Shown here piece by piece: positions 38,101 to 49,540 of a stretch of 64,000 nucleotides of DNA. The position numbers and the translations under genes are program-made. Position 1 is the first letter of the stretch; the number at the start of each line of letters is the position of its first letter. Source of the DNA: Cylicocyclus nassatus (taxonomy: Eukaryota > Nematoda > Chromadorea > Rhabditida > Strongylidae); assembly GCA_958299035.1 (NCBI GenBank), contig CATQJL010000001.1, positions 29,615,521-29,679,520 on the forward strand. The letters run 5' to 3'. The notes below the pieces were generated by a model. The model did not search any database, was not told the origin of the DNA, and was given only the letters and a program-made list of their open reading frames with translations.

Positions 38101-41100
38101 CCATCCCATCCAGTTCGTTTGGTTGAAATCTTCCTCTCCCACTCTTATATCTCCATCCACCTCAGACTTCTTGACTAACAAACCAGTACAATCGAGATTC
38201 TCGCCCTACTGTTCTCAGGAGGGGATTCTTGAGTGTATTGATCTGTTTGTTTTAGAGCTACACTTCTTTCTTGCCACAGATCCTCTACAGTTTATTGGTG
38301 AAAAGTAGCGCAGCTTCGCACTTGGTTTTTCTGCTTTTATAGCGATTTTGTTCTGCTGTGGTGCGACTACAATACTTCTACCATAATCCTACAGTACGCT
38401 TTTACTGCTAAAATTAAATAGGATTGTACACTAAAAATTAATAATGATGAATAAAAACTGCATAATGACAACCGAGCTTTTCTATCGCCTGTACACACCA
38501 CTATATCTCTCTACCGTGCGATTACAGTAATCTTACCGTAAGACCCTCCGAAACGATGGGTATAATATGTTTGTTGAGATATCAATTATAAATTATATAT
38601 GTTTAACATATTCTCATTGCTATATATGCGCCATTTATACACCACTTGCTTTTTTCGAAGAAATCGTGCATAATTTTTCTTTCGCTTGGTCAGTGTCGCT
38701 TATTATAGCTTGTTCTTATGCCTATACGCACTTGATGACACATATTGCAAATATCCGAGTGGCTTTAGTTTACTTGCGCAATCCGAGGTATATATATCTG
38801 TCTAAAGAAACATCGGAATGTCACTCGTACACCTTTGTTCTTCTTACCATGCGATAGCTGTATTATTCTATAGTCGCGCATAGTTGAGTTTTTTGTAAAA
38901 ATTGCGTATTCACGTATCATTCTTTGGGTTTTGTCCCACTACCTTAGTTCACAAATTTTGATCTTTCATCTCATTTTGTTATAGCCGGTTTTCTCCAACT
39001 TACATCCTTTTCTTTCAATTCATGAACGTTCTTTGACTTTGCCCATCAGTTAATCATCTTATCTCATTAACGACCATATTTAGCACCGGCAAACGGTTCC
39101 ATGAAGACGGATGGCAAAACTCCACAAGCCGCCGTTCCACCCGCTGGCAAATCCGAAGACAAAAAACGTCGTCGTGCGTTGCGTCGTGCCAAAAAGAGCG
39201 AAGCTGCGCAACTAGAACTAGCTGAAGCGGAAGCTAATGGTAAGTGTGGCGCATTTCAGAAGTGCTAGTGAAGGTGTTTTGCGAATCTTTGAAGATTTAT
39301 TGATTTTTTATTTAAGCTGCCGCATTGGAAGATCTGTTCGCTAATGATCGTCAGCGAGTGTTGAGCGGTGGTGATGATTATTGGTATTATGATGTGGCAT
39401 CGGATGGATATTATTATGAACAAAATGGTGCAAAAGGATGGAGACGTCGTATGCCAAATTCGGCAATGCAACGTATCAAAGAACAGGTACGGAACATTAT
39501 AATTGCTTTCTAATGTTTTTTTTTTTCGAATTTTGATTGTATATATATTTGTTTTGGTCATTTGGACTTGATTTCGCGAATTTGAAGTCTCTGGTGGGCT
39601 AGCGTGTATCGTCCAACCAGGCTGAACTTTAGTGGATCACCATATAGTGAGATTAGTTCTAAACTTGTGTCTGTCTGGCGCCTATTGTCTGGATCATTAT
39701 CGCTAGCGCACGAGTTGTCCTTGAAACGTCGTTGTTTTTGGCATTTCCATAAATTACGATGAAAGCCCGCGTCTGTCTCTGCGACTCGACAGAGAATCCG
39801 GTCAAGCTCTATCTTAATCGAATAGAGTCTCATGTGCGGACCGAAAGTGCAGGAGAACTTGTCCTATTCTCTGTCTCTTTTCGAAGTCTTACTTTTTGTG
39901 TGACTTCGCTGAAATTTTCCGGGGAATCACGAACTGGAAAAGGTAGAGTGTACGCTGCAATGCTATTGTTGTGTGCATGTGTTCCCAGTTCTCGTAGTCC
40001 ACGATCCGGTCTCGTATGTCTAGGATTGTTTACCGGGAAGGGAACACATATACACATTGCAGACGTTGGTTGCCTCCTCTCTTTTTTTGTGTCGTGAGCT
40101 CTTACCCCCCACCCTCGTTACCCCTCTCATCTCACGTGGGTATGAGTTGTTTTTCCGTGAATGGGGCTCTTCGCAAGCGAGCGAACAACAAGAGTTGTTT
40201 GGATAGTTCCTGTGTGTGAATCCGCAAGTCTAGCCACACACACATAACAACGTATGGAGTACGTTAATTGAGCTTTGTCTCAGAGATAACACCTGCTTTA
40301 AGATGAACCCCGTCAACAGATCAGAAATCGCATTCCTAGAAGTAGGGCTAAAGATTAGAAAACTGAAATCTTGTCAGTTTTTGCTGGATGTAAAGTGGAT
40401 CAGTAGTTGGCTCGTCGAACTAGTGAAAGCACTAATCGCGAGTGGAATGTGTGTTCTAATAATCAATTTCCGAAGTAATGTTGTATTGCGCCGAACACAT
40501 TTCCCATTAGTTTGAATTAGGTCAATCTATTTATGACTGGGGCGCGGGATACAATGGGTCGAAGTGGTTTCGAAATGAGCGTGTACTGGAATGAAACGCA
40601 GAAAAGAACAGTATCAAAATTGCTGTTTTGCTGTGTAGTTTTGCAAGGGGCGAGGGAAGAGGACAACAATTTTGAAACTGCAGTAGTGCTCAGCAAGTGT
40701 GAGGGGAAAAACAGGCGGGGGGGGGGGGGGAAGGAATGGAAGCGCCAATTCGTTTCTTCTGGAAGATTCCCCGTTTAATGTCACTTTTTACGACAGCTCT
40801 TGCGTCTCGTGCTCTTTTTTAACGACATTGTCCTCGTTTTTCACTTGCTCAGCCATTCGAGCGCGTAATTTATGTAAGCCCAAACAAATAGTGCAACTGA
40901 AGGTTTTTTATGTGATTGTCCATCTTCCCAAGATTGTGATCCTTCCCTCCCCCCGTGCTACTTAGCAGATGCCACACATCTTTTAGAGATATGTGGCACC
41001 TCCAAAGATTGCCATAATAGACGTCAATTTATTGCAAATGGAGCACGAATTGTGTTTGTTTAACGGATATGGGCTGTCTCGTTTGCGTGACGTGACTCTT

Positions 41101-43297
41101 TCGTCGCCATCCATGCTTGAGGTTTATTCAGCCATGATCCGTGGCAAGCATAGTGCGTATCAAACATACAAAAAGTCCTGGTTCGACTAATAATAGGCAA
41201 CTTCGACGACGTGGCATTGGAATCGCTAGTGTTTGCCAATGCTCAGCCTGAAAAGATTTGCCCTTGCATTAGTGCCAGTCACACATACACACACTGCAGC
41301 GATGCAAAAACGACTATGTAAGGTTTTACGTGATTGTATATACGAACGTTTCGGCTTCACACACACAGACAGTAACTAGACGTCGTTAGCTCTTGTAAGA
41401 ACCACCAGAAGGGAATCCGGTTCTAGCAAGTGTAGATTTTGAAGATAGAGGATCTATTAGATCTATTAGGATTTATTATCTATTATCCATAGATGGATAT
41501 CAATATAAGTGTTCCAAGCACTTAGATTTGATCTTTGGTTGGAAGCTATTTGCAGAAGTGCATTCTAGTTGATATAAATTGCTGTCCTATTTGGCAACTT
41601 TTTTTTCGCATGGAAATATAGCTTAGTTAATTTTGTTTGTTTCCAAACATATCTCTGAACAGTTATAGATCCTTGAGAACGATGTCATACTTTTTACCTG
41701 GAGTCTGTGGGCAGCAGATTCCTTGAAAACAGCCACGAACAGGTTTTCTGTTGACATTTTTGCTGTTTTAGCGAGTCTGCTGTTCGCAGATTTTTGTGTC
41801 ACAGAGACAATGAAGATAAATATTTTGGAAAAAAATTTCCTGTTTCACGGAGGCGATTTAGTGTCGAGCAGGATAACTGTGTCGTTAATGCTCTTTTGAT
41901 ACAGATGATTTGACGTTTTAGTGCTAGATTTATGGAGAGGGCTACTCAAAATGTAACAAATTTTTAATAAAAAATATACAGCAAATAAACTGTACCAATA
42001 CTAATTTTAACCCCGCTCAGCAAGAAAATGATGAAATGACTGAAGATGATGTTTTTTGCAGGAGATGGCACAACTGGCAAGTGGTGGCAAGATGCCAATC
42101 TTGAATGCTGCACAGGCGCATGCATTTTTGCAAAGTGCACTCTTCTCACAACCAGCACTAAAGTAAGTTTTAGCGTTTTTCTCGGGAGTTCTAGCTGAAT
42201 AATTTATTCCTCTTCTTTTTCAGATACTATGATGCGAATTCTGATGGATTTTTCTATGAGATGGCCTCAGTCGACGGTTGGAAACGTCGTCAACCTAACA
42301 AACCAGTACATCAATCACTAAATGGTCTAAATACTGCCACGGTACCAACGGCAGCAGCTGCGGCACCCACGAATGACACCAGTCGCAATAGTTATGGCGC
42401 AACTTTGGCCCGAGGACAAATTCCACGTCCCCATTGTGTACTCGATGATAGTAGCGCTTCTTCATCGGTTAGCGAGGATACCAGCTTACAGGTAGGGTAA
42501 AGTACGGTAGATTACCGTTAGACAGCAAGCTGAACCTAATTGTGCTGTTTTATAGGACGTGTTCGGTCTAGACACAGCATTCAGTGGATTAACAATGGGA
42601 TGTGATAGTCCATTCCGACCAACGCTTAACTCGTCCTCGACCACTACAAACTCGACCACATCGACTAACACCGTTAACAACAACCATAATACTACCACCA
42701 CCGCAGCTACCGTATCCCGACCAGATTCGCTATCACTTTGTGATCAGATTCTACCTGGATTTAATGCCGATAAATTTATCCAGGATCTATCATTTTCCGG
42801 ACTGGATCCGGCTAAGGTGAGGCTTTGCAGTCTTTTGTAGATGAATAAATAAAATCAATAGAATCAAGAGTTTTTCTTGACCATCTAAATTATGTGGGCT
42901 ACGGTAGACACACTGTGATTGCAATACTAGCAGTAGCAAGTGTTTTTCATGAACATTTGTTGCATGGGTTACGGTAGAGATACTGTAGACACACTTTTGG
43001 CACACCAATTTTTCTTGACCTTTTGAAATTACGGCCACGGTAATGATACTGTAGACTCACTCAGTAACATCATTTTTGATTTCTGTCTAAAATCACATTT
43101 TGCAGGTCCTCGGTTCTGTTTCGCGCACACCAGCCGATCCATGGGCATCGCGATGTGGTGGCTGGACTTTACCACCATTTGACAAGCCGACGACGACGTT
43201 CACATCGTCACTGATTGAGGAGGATGACAACTCGTCCATGCTTCTCAAGGACCTCGAGAAGATTTGGGCGACGCCAGTTGGCGGTCTAAATGCCTGA
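31973..43297 (+). CDS. multi-exon gene, unnamed protein with two aromatic-GW repeats (3' part, eight exons)
   Basis: Eight exons join without a stop in a single frame: 31973-32171, 34815-34927, 39084-39239, 39317-39486, 42062-42162, 42224-42491, 42556-42816 and 43106-43297. Their phases agree at all seven junctions and every intron is GT-AG. They give about 486 C-terminal residues ending ...GGLNA. In order: a helical, charged N-part; a Pro-rich stretch leading to LAWFLADDLLAEKK; a Lys/Arg-rich stretch (KKRRRALRRAKK) resembling a nuclear or RNA-binding basic patch; two copies of YYD-SDG-aromatic-YE-GW(R/K)RR; an Ala/Thr linker; a Ser/Thr/Asn-rich segment; and a conserved-looking acidic C-terminus. 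No signal peptide or membrane segment is visible, so a cytoplasmic or nuclear protein is likely. I do not recognise the family. The start codon is not in the visible exons: the first one opens mid-codon, so a donor leaving one base must lie upstream. Confidence 0.85.
34815..34927 (+). CDS. exon 2 of those visible
   Basis: Acceptor TTTTTTTTCAG is a textbook nematode site; the donor is GTGAGT. It encodes the Pro-rich run MKPVMPPIHPPTSRSK followed by LAWFLADDLLAEKK. It ends one base into a codon, completed to Ala by exon 3. The next intron is over 4.1 kb and carries TACGGTA-type repeats. Confidence 0.85.
36580..37400. repeat. intronic tandem repeat with TACGGTAGTCATA core, about 145 bp
   Basis: Within the 4.1-kb intron, units carrying TACGGTAGTCATACGGTAG and then AGAAGAA recur near 36607, 36769, 36906, 37033 and 37178. 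Several are followed by CTTTTCATATTTCGTGCAA (near 37105 and 37253). Shorter relatives of the TACGGTAG core occur at 42898-43060 in another intron of the same gene, and near 22495 and 63412. Confidence 0.65.
39084..39239 (+). CDS. exon 3 of those visible (basic segment)
   Basis: Acceptor ATATTTAG, donor GTAAGT. It encodes a Gly/Pro/Lys-rich lead-in, the dense basic patch KKRRRALRRAKK, and an Ala/Glu helix. It ends one base into an Ala codon. The short 77-bp intron that follows is typical of nematodes. Confidence 0.85.
39317..39486 (+). CDS. exon 4 of those visible (first aromatic-GW repeat)
   Basis: Acceptor TTTATTTAAG, donor GTACGG. It encodes DDYWYYDVASDGYYYE followed by GWRRR and an MQRIKEQ tail; it ends in phase 0. 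The repeat recurs in exon 6. The intron after it is about 2.6 kb. Confidence 0.9.
42062..42162 (+). CDS. exon 5 of those visible
   Basis: Acceptor TTTTTTGCAG, donor GTAAGT. It encodes a Gln/Ala-rich helix with LNAAQAHAFLQSALFS. It ends two bases into a Lys codon; the following intron is only 61 bp. Confidence 0.85.
42224..42491 (+). CDS. exon 6 of those visible (second aromatic-GW repeat)
   Basis: Acceptor TTCTTTTTCAG, donor GTAGGG. It opens with KYYDANSDGFFYE and GWKRRQP, a clear second copy of the exon 4 motif, then an Ala/Thr-rich linker and a Ser-rich acidic stretch. It ends in phase 0. Confidence 0.9.
42556..42816 (+). CDS. exon 7 of those visible (Ser/Thr/Asn-rich)
   Basis: Acceptor TTTTATAG, donor GTGAGG, exactly 87 codons. 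It encodes DVFGLDTAFSGL, a low-complexity Ser/Thr/Asn region of about 25 residues, and a more conserved-looking LPGFNADKFIQDLSFSGLDP. The 289-bp intron after it carries three diverged GGNTACGGTAGA-type repeats. Confidence 0.85.
43106..43297 (+). CDS. terminal exon with stop codon
   Basis: Acceptor CATTTTGCAG. 63 codons plus TGA at 43295-43297. It encodes WASRCGGWTLPPFDKP, then an acidic segment and LLKDLEKIWATPVGG. Trp and aromatic residues recur here as in the two repeats upstream. Confidence 0.9.
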   Translation, partial: VLGSVSRTPADPWASRCGGWTLPPFDKPTTTFTSSLIEEDDNSSMLLKDLEKIWATPVGGLNA

Positions 43298-44783
43298 GAG
43301 AAAGATGTAAAAGAGAGAGGAACAATTAGCGCTAGGACTGGCTGATTCATCAGCGTAGCCGCCCGACATTGAACATTTATACAAAATTATACATTTTATA
43401 TACAGACACAGCATGATTCTGTTTTTTGTTCTTCCTTAGTTTCATCGCAACTCACTCAAAACTTGCTCCTTGTATTAGCGTATCGTACTCATCGTGCTTT
43501 CCGCCCCCTGTTCGTTGAGCGCGTATGTTATCGAAATGTACATAGTTATATCTAGGATGCAAGCGTATTAACTCTAGCTTACAATTTCTTCCTCGAGAAG
43601 TTCTGCGGAATGTCGTCAGTCGTTCAGTAGAGATTCATCACTGTTGTGTTTTTCTTTCTCTTCTCTTCCTCTTCCTTTTTTTTGGATTTTGTTCGCCTTC
43701 ATCTCTTTCGTTTCGCCTACCTTCAATTGGGGTGCAAGACGACGAGTGTGTGACGACGGCGGTGGTGCAGCTGTAGATCGGCTTAGTGACCGCCTCGTCT
43801 CAAATTTTATATCCATCCCCTTGGAATTTTGATTTTTTGTGAAAATTGTAGGATTTATAACGTTTTGTGTCCTCGCTTCCAAGGCGCGTTCTTTCCCAAT
43901 TCAATTCGTTTTCTTTTTTTGAGGGCTTCGTGTTTTGGAGTTACATATCTGCCGCGTGTTCTTTGAATTTTCCTCCGATGTTGATGTATCTGCAACGTCT
44001 GTAAAAGTGCGTAGGAAACCACTACTGGTGCAGGGACATGTCCCACCATCCCCCAACACAATCTGTGCTTTGTTCTGTTGTGAAAAACTCTTGGTACATT
44101 GTTTTTCTTTTTGCTGAATTGTAGAGCTGTCCGTGTGCTTTGTGCTTTGTGCCTTGGGGTTGGCGCGCATGTCTTCGAAAAAAACTTAGCCTTGCATCCA
44201 CACTTTGCCACAATTCTATACATAGTTTCTAGGTCATATCCCCTTTTTTCATCATGTATTTTTCCTCTTTTCCTTCGCTTATTGAGAGCTGTTGTGTTCT
44301 CATGGCTTTATGTGTGTCATGTTAGTAGATGCGGCGAGTGTTTCCTCCTCTACGCTCTTCTGTCTGACAATTTAGTTCACATAGTTGATATAGCTAGGAC
44401 CTGTATAGTATAATTACAGTAAGAATTAGGCGTCACTTTGCTAGTGTTGTCCGAATTCTTTTCTGTCTAGGAAGCATTTGAAGACGTGGTACCTCTGTGC
44501 TCTATCGTCGTGAAGTTGATGTCTGTAGTTTTGCGTCAATTGTGTAGGATTAAGCCCTCTTTTCCAGCCCCCACTTACAATTCATCACATCATCTTTTTC
44601 CTTCGATCATCACTATTCCATTCATCCAATTCATCATTCATTCGTCCATCCTCCCCCATCATCGCATCACGAATTCCTTGAGTACGGCGGGTCGTTTGCT
44701 GTATGTCTGTCTTCGATGTGTGTCGCTATGTCTGTAATTGTTCGTGTCGAGGTACGTAATAAGAGGAGTAGTGCATATTAAAC
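43298..44783 (+). other. probable 3' UTR and downstream flank of the 32-43 kb gene
   Basis: After the stop the sequence is pyrimidine-rich without further exons. No canonical AATAAA appears close to the stop; the first common variant I see is ATTAAA at 44778-44783, which would give a 1.5-kb UTR. Variant hexamers are frequent in nematodes, so the true end may be nearer the stop. Confidence 0.35.
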
Positions 44784-44789
44784 ATGCAT

Positions 44790-45500
44790 ACGATATATAT
44801 GTACTGTAAATATATATATCGTCTGTACAATAATAAGTTTTTTCTCTTTTTTTTCTGATTTCTGGTTAGAGTTTCTGTTACATATGTGTACGAAGATAGT
44901 TCTATGCACATGTTCATTTTGTCTGTCTCTTCTTAGCCATCCACCACCCCCTGAAAATTTCACTTCAACGATACTTTGCTTTGATTTACGCTGTGTATTG
45001 TTTTGTGTGATGTATGATGTATTTCCCATCCTCCATACGTCCACATTACATTTCATTTTTTTCGTCTGTTATCTTTAGTAGTGTAATTCGGCTGAGGGAA
45101 ATCATAAATATGAAGTTTATTCTTTTTGTTACACCAGATGCAGAGACGAAATATTGTACTACACATGTTGGTTTTGCAGAAAAATTGCAGCGCAATTTGA
45201 ATGCAAGCCAGCAAGTGAGCAGTGTAAAAATTAGTACACTTGGTCTGCAGCAGAATAACGAGTTTTGCAGAAGCCATTCTTGATTTTGTCGTAAAGTTGC
45301 ACTATAAAATACGCGATAAGAGTGCGAGAAGCGCTCGTGCTTGATGATGATGACTTTCCAACTGGGAATTATTCTTACGCGGAAAGCTATAGTTTGCATG
45401 CACTTTTAGTTTAGCGATGTGGATTTTCACGTGATTTCGCACAACGAAGTCCATAGTATTGGAATGAAAGCCATCACATTCACCATAAGCATGGCTACAA
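44790..45500. other. no gene recognised
   Basis: AT-rich sequence; short open frames on both strands lack domains and splice context. Confidence 0.45.
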
Positions 45501-45506
45501 GTTCAC

Positions 45507-45631
45507 ATAGTGTTTCAGCGCTGGAAACAACACTTGCGCGTGGTAGACGTTTCTTACGCGCAAATTCCTATCGGCAAAGCAGGCATGATAATTGTTGCGC
45601 GCAAATGTTGTCAGCACCGCAGTAGCACTAT
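45507..45631. mobile_element. small MITE with GACAACATTTGCGCG-type ends, copy 3
   Basis: About 125 bp between ATAGTG (45507-45512) and CACTAT (45626-45631). Inner arms are GGAAACAACACTTGCGCG on the left and GCGCAAATGTTGTCAGC on the right. It shares both ends with copies 1 and 2 while the interior differs in length, as expected for independent insertions of one family. Confidence 0.65.
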
Positions 45632-45639
45632 ACATTGTC

Positions 45640-46900
45640 AAGTTTACTAGTTTATATTTTCTCCCGTTATTAGTCGAACTTATGAACTTGTAACCAAATT
45701 CGAAGACGTTCCTCAAGACCTGTACTCACACTTTCAGTTTACATGAAGAGCTTACGATCAGTTTAAGTAAACCTATAAATGCTTTCAAAGTAGAGAAGTA
45801 AATATTGAATCAAGGATAGATTCTGGACGATTGAACACCTTAGTGGATTGGCAGTTGTTTTATCTGATGAGGAAAAGTTGCTTATGCCTTCATAATTCTT
45901 ATTTTGCAACAATGATGACTGAGATGGGCACTTGACAATGTTAAATAAAAAAATGCTTAAAAGTAAGTGGAATGAAAACATACATCTTCTTCTTCTTCAC
46001 CTTCTTGTGCTAAGTTGTGTGCGCGTCTGAATACTCGCGCTTTATTGACAGTTCTTTTTCTACCATTGTATAAGCGCTAGTATCAGAACATAAAATTTAG
46101 CATACAAAATAAAGTAAGTCTTTGCATCTATTAGGTTGTCTCATAGTTTTTTTCGACTTTACAAAATTCAAAAGCAAAGCAAATCAAGCTGTACAAGATG
46201 GTCACCATGCGTCCGCCACATTCTATGTAAAGTATGCAGCGCGGAGAAGTGCCAGAAATCGTATCTCAGTCCCAAAACATCCTAAAAATTTCCTTCTTAC
46301 TTTAAGTATGTATCTGACACATTGGATTTTCAAATATAAATATTCGTATTCTTTCCATGGTTAGAAGTGAAGGGAAAAAACCAGTAAAATGAACTGCGGC
46401 CTTAGCGGTCTTGGGTGCTTCCTCTCTCACACGTATAAAGCGCATATATCCAGAAGTACGATCATATATTTTACCCTTGTGGGTGCCATGGTTCTCAAGA
46501 AGTACTGATTTTAGGATTAAAATCGAAAAAAAAAATTATGAGGCACCTTAACATCTACTTTTGCTATTCTGAGATGCAGCAAAAGCACAGGAATTGCGTA
46601 CGTGTATTTCTCTGCGGTGAGAGGTCCAAAGGCTTCTTTAGGGTTATGCTTGGCAACAGTTTTGAATTTCGGCCTCGAGGTTGGAATCTGCGCGAGTGTT
46701 CTGGTACGATTCGCTTAGGAATGAACGGACAGACAATCTGATTCAAGGGATTTGACAAGCGACATATACTTAGCGCACACTTTAAGGCTTGCCACCCGTG
46801 GCTACGTCTCACATGTGTTGTCGGCATTGCAAGAACACCTTAAAGCCGTCGAATAGATTAAAATGTAGCATTGATAGCACAAATAATCTCACGATGATAA
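45640..46900. other. no gene recognised
   Basis: AT-rich sequence between the small MITE and the start of the retrotransposon. The open frame at 46538-46741 (+) is not called; it has no domain. Confidence 0.45.
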
Positions 46901-47950
46901 GAACGACCAATGGAAATTATAAAACGTGGCGAGGGGGTGTCCCTGGGTATAGCGAGAAGGTCCGGACTCACGCGTCAGCCCAGCTAAAGCAGACCACCCC
47001 AAGTCACATGTCAGGGTTCGTTGCCACCTACCTGGCAACGCCAGTCTAGTCGCGAGAAGGCAAAAACGTCAGTATCACCAAGGAACGGCGACAGCTTCGA
47101 CACAACCTCAGAATGCCCCAGCCCGGCTATCTAGGGTATGGCGGGAAATATAATAGCTTTGTCAACTTCAAACCAACCCCAGTACTCTGCGCACCTGTTT
47201 GTCTGCCGCTTGAAACGTCGAATGGCAGTGCCACCGGTGAGGGGCGAAGAAATCTCAGGTACGAAAGCGAGATGTCCATAGGTCCTTTCGGCAACAGAAC
47301 GGATACGACAAGGCATGGAGGCTGTTTTCGACCTTTGCACTTACAATGCAAGGGCGTTATCCTCAGCCCGTTATGTTGCCTTAGACGCTGTAACTCGCAT
47401 CAAATACGATGTCATTGCATTACAAGAAACTAACATAAGAACATAAGCTCGATCACACTCAAGAGGAAGGACGGAACCCTTGTCGTACTAGGAAGGAAGG
47501 TTCTCACACGAAACTTTGGGGTGTGGGCTTTGTCGTACACCCATCGCTTACAAGGAAAGGATACTTGGTAACCCCGGCCATTTGGTATGCTATGTATACC
47601 ATAAGGTGCACCTCGAAACGCCAACTTTAAATTTGTGCTCGAAATCTACAAAACGATCATATGAAGACAATTATGAATTCTTTTCCCTAAAAACTGCGTA
47701 CTTTTAGGTAGTTAAGATCACCCAATTCGGTCTGTTTCACCGTTTGAACCATTGAGGAAAATCCTGAAAGGTGTACATCGTATTTATACCTATCTAAATC
47801 ATATTCAGCATTTGAAGAGGAAAGAAAAAATTTTATTAATGATTTTCACCCTCCTTTCACCCTCCTCTTGGAAAAATGGTTGTAACTACATCTAGGTTCT
47901 CGTTCCGCAGAGACGGAAAGGCGCATTTTTTGATATACGTACCATTATGA

Positions 47951-48400
47951 ATGGTCGGGGTCCCAAGTCTTCCCTGTTTAGGACCTGACTCTTGTGAAAT
48001 TCTGTCACCACAACTAGCAGTCCTTCGACTTGTCGCTCCGCGTCAGAGGAAGACAAGTATCATCAACTGTTACTTACCCGTAGAGGCACCTGATGAAAGA
48101 GAGCTCGACAAGTTTTACGAGGAGTTTGAAGACGCCTACAAAGAGATATCGTTATAAGTTTATCGTCGGCTACTTCAACGCTAGGATGGGACAGACGCAA
48201 GTCCACGAAGATGGCAAAATTGGGGACTTTGGTCTGGGAAGTCAAAACGAGGATGGAGACAGACTCGTCGAACTCATCGCAGCGGCTCGACTGTTTCATG
48301 GAAACTCCTTTTTTTCAGAAGAAAGAAAATCGCCTTTGGACATGAGAGTCGCCAAATGGCACGGCATATGCGGAAATCGACCATATACTTGTCAATAAGA
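47951..48400 (+). pseudogene. outer RTE copy: apurinic-type endonuclease remnant
   Basis: Joined across at least one frameshift near 48155, this gives the pattern of the retrotransposon endonuclease: SCEILSPQLAVLRL, then SIINCYLP, then YKFIVGYFNARMG, then RLVELIAAARLFHGNSFF. In the inner copy the corresponding motif is [10 protein letters not shown]; here the catalytic Asp of GDFN is replaced by Tyr, so the enzyme would be dead even without frameshifts. The endonuclease of such elements nicks the target DNA to prime reverse transcription. Confidence 0.8.
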
Positions 48401-48748
48401 AATGGAGTTTGGTCGAGGTTGGAGTGGTTTCGTCGATTGGTACAGGGGACTACCACTTACCGAGCGAAAATCTTTATCAATCAGAGAATAAAGAGAAGAT
48501 CTTTCCATCGCTCGAAGCTTAGAAGAGAGGCAAACGTGACGAACGCGTTCTCGAGAAGACCATTGCCAGATACGAAAGGGAGGAACGGGTGATTCAACAG
48601 AAGAGCCAATAAAGCTGATCGAAGGACTACAGGCTGATCAGGCAGCTCTCACCGTGACAAGAGGTAGTGTACATTTGACGAACAACACCAAGAAACTTCT
48701 ACAGAAAAGAGCCTGCACGCAGATCCAAGTACGCCACACCTGGAGCAA

Positions 48749-49540
48749 GTGCTGTTCAACAACATTTGCAGAAAAGCCTTGCAAAAGGATCTGAAACGAT
48801 ATCGACAGATGAAGCTACTCGAAGCAGCACAAAACAGGAAAATTATGAAAAGATTTCGAAGAGATCTATGCGAACACGAACTACCGATGCAAGCTCTACT
48901 GAGTGAAGACGCAAGGTTAGTAAACTCTCGGCGCGAAATGGAATCGATAACAGAAGATTTCTACAAAGAACTCTTTCTGTCCACGACGCCAGTACCAAAT
49001 TCTGCCATCCACTGGAGAACAACCGCCAAGGATCCTTTCTTCAGAAGTACGCGCAGCCATAATGTGCATGAAACCAGGCACAGTTCCTCCAGATGGAATC
49101 GCCGCAAATTTATTAAGAGCCGGCGGTCACAAGCTGCACAGTCCACTGGCAGCTCATATGACACATTACCTAAAGAAGGATACCCAATTAGTGAAAGACA
49201 TCCTGCACGATTCTCTTACACAAGAAAGGCGGGAGAAAAGACTCGAAGAATTACCGACCGATCAGCTTGTTAAGTGTGCTTTACAAGCTGTTTACAGAGA
49301 TCATCCTGTATCTCGACGACGTTGGTTGAAGCACAACCATCTGAACAGGCCGGACTCCGCAAAGGATTCGGCTGCATTGATCACATCCAAGCCGTCACAA
49401 GGGTCTGGAGGTCTGTCGAGAATACATACCAACTGCCCCTAGTCCTCACCTCTGTCGACTAAGATAGGATTTCGACATTGTGGAAATTAACGCCGTTTTA
49501 TGAGCTTGGATTGACCAAGGAGTGGTTTTTACCTGCGTTA
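48749..49540 (+). pseudogene. outer RTE copy: linker and N-terminal reverse transcriptase remnant
   Basis: The frame from 48749 gives a basic linker (LQKDLKRYRQMKLLEAAQ, then MKRFRRDLCEHELP), and the frames after it give PPDGIAANLLRAGGH, ENYRPISLLSVLYKLFTEII (with a shift), EQAGLRKGFGCIDHIQ, and a motif A region reading LVLTSVD before a stop. At least three frameshifts are needed. The open frame breaks exactly where the inner element begins. Confidence 0.8.
49531..49540. repeat. left target-site duplication of inner retrotransposon
   Basis: ACCTGCGTTA immediately before the inverted 3' tail of the inner element. Its partner at 53332-53341 reads ACCTGCATTA, nine of ten identical. The outer element's reading frame resumes just past the partner, which agrees with insertion at this point. 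Confidence 0.7.

Larger units (their letters stand above)
10927..40730. repeat. cluster of long G and C homopolymers
   Basis: Runs of nine or more identical G or C bases lie at about 10927, 11086, 13463, 14741, 15862, 18644, 19191, 22214, 23884, 24606, 24763, 25846, 26032, 26202, 27910, 28438, 29595, 31109, 31411, 33454, 34378, 34537, 37833 and 40717, most of them 10 to 18 bases long. Plus-strand G and plus-strand C runs are mixed. Such tracts are known to be over-represented in nematode genomes, can fold as G-quadruplexes, and depend on FANCJ-type helicase (DOG-1 in C. elegans) for stability. None falls in a called exon. Confidence 0.9.

Noticed and set aside
47113..47433. 106-codon open frame as a host gene
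   Set aside because: It is part of the 5' leader of the decayed retrotransposon, read in a frame that does not continue into the endonuclease.
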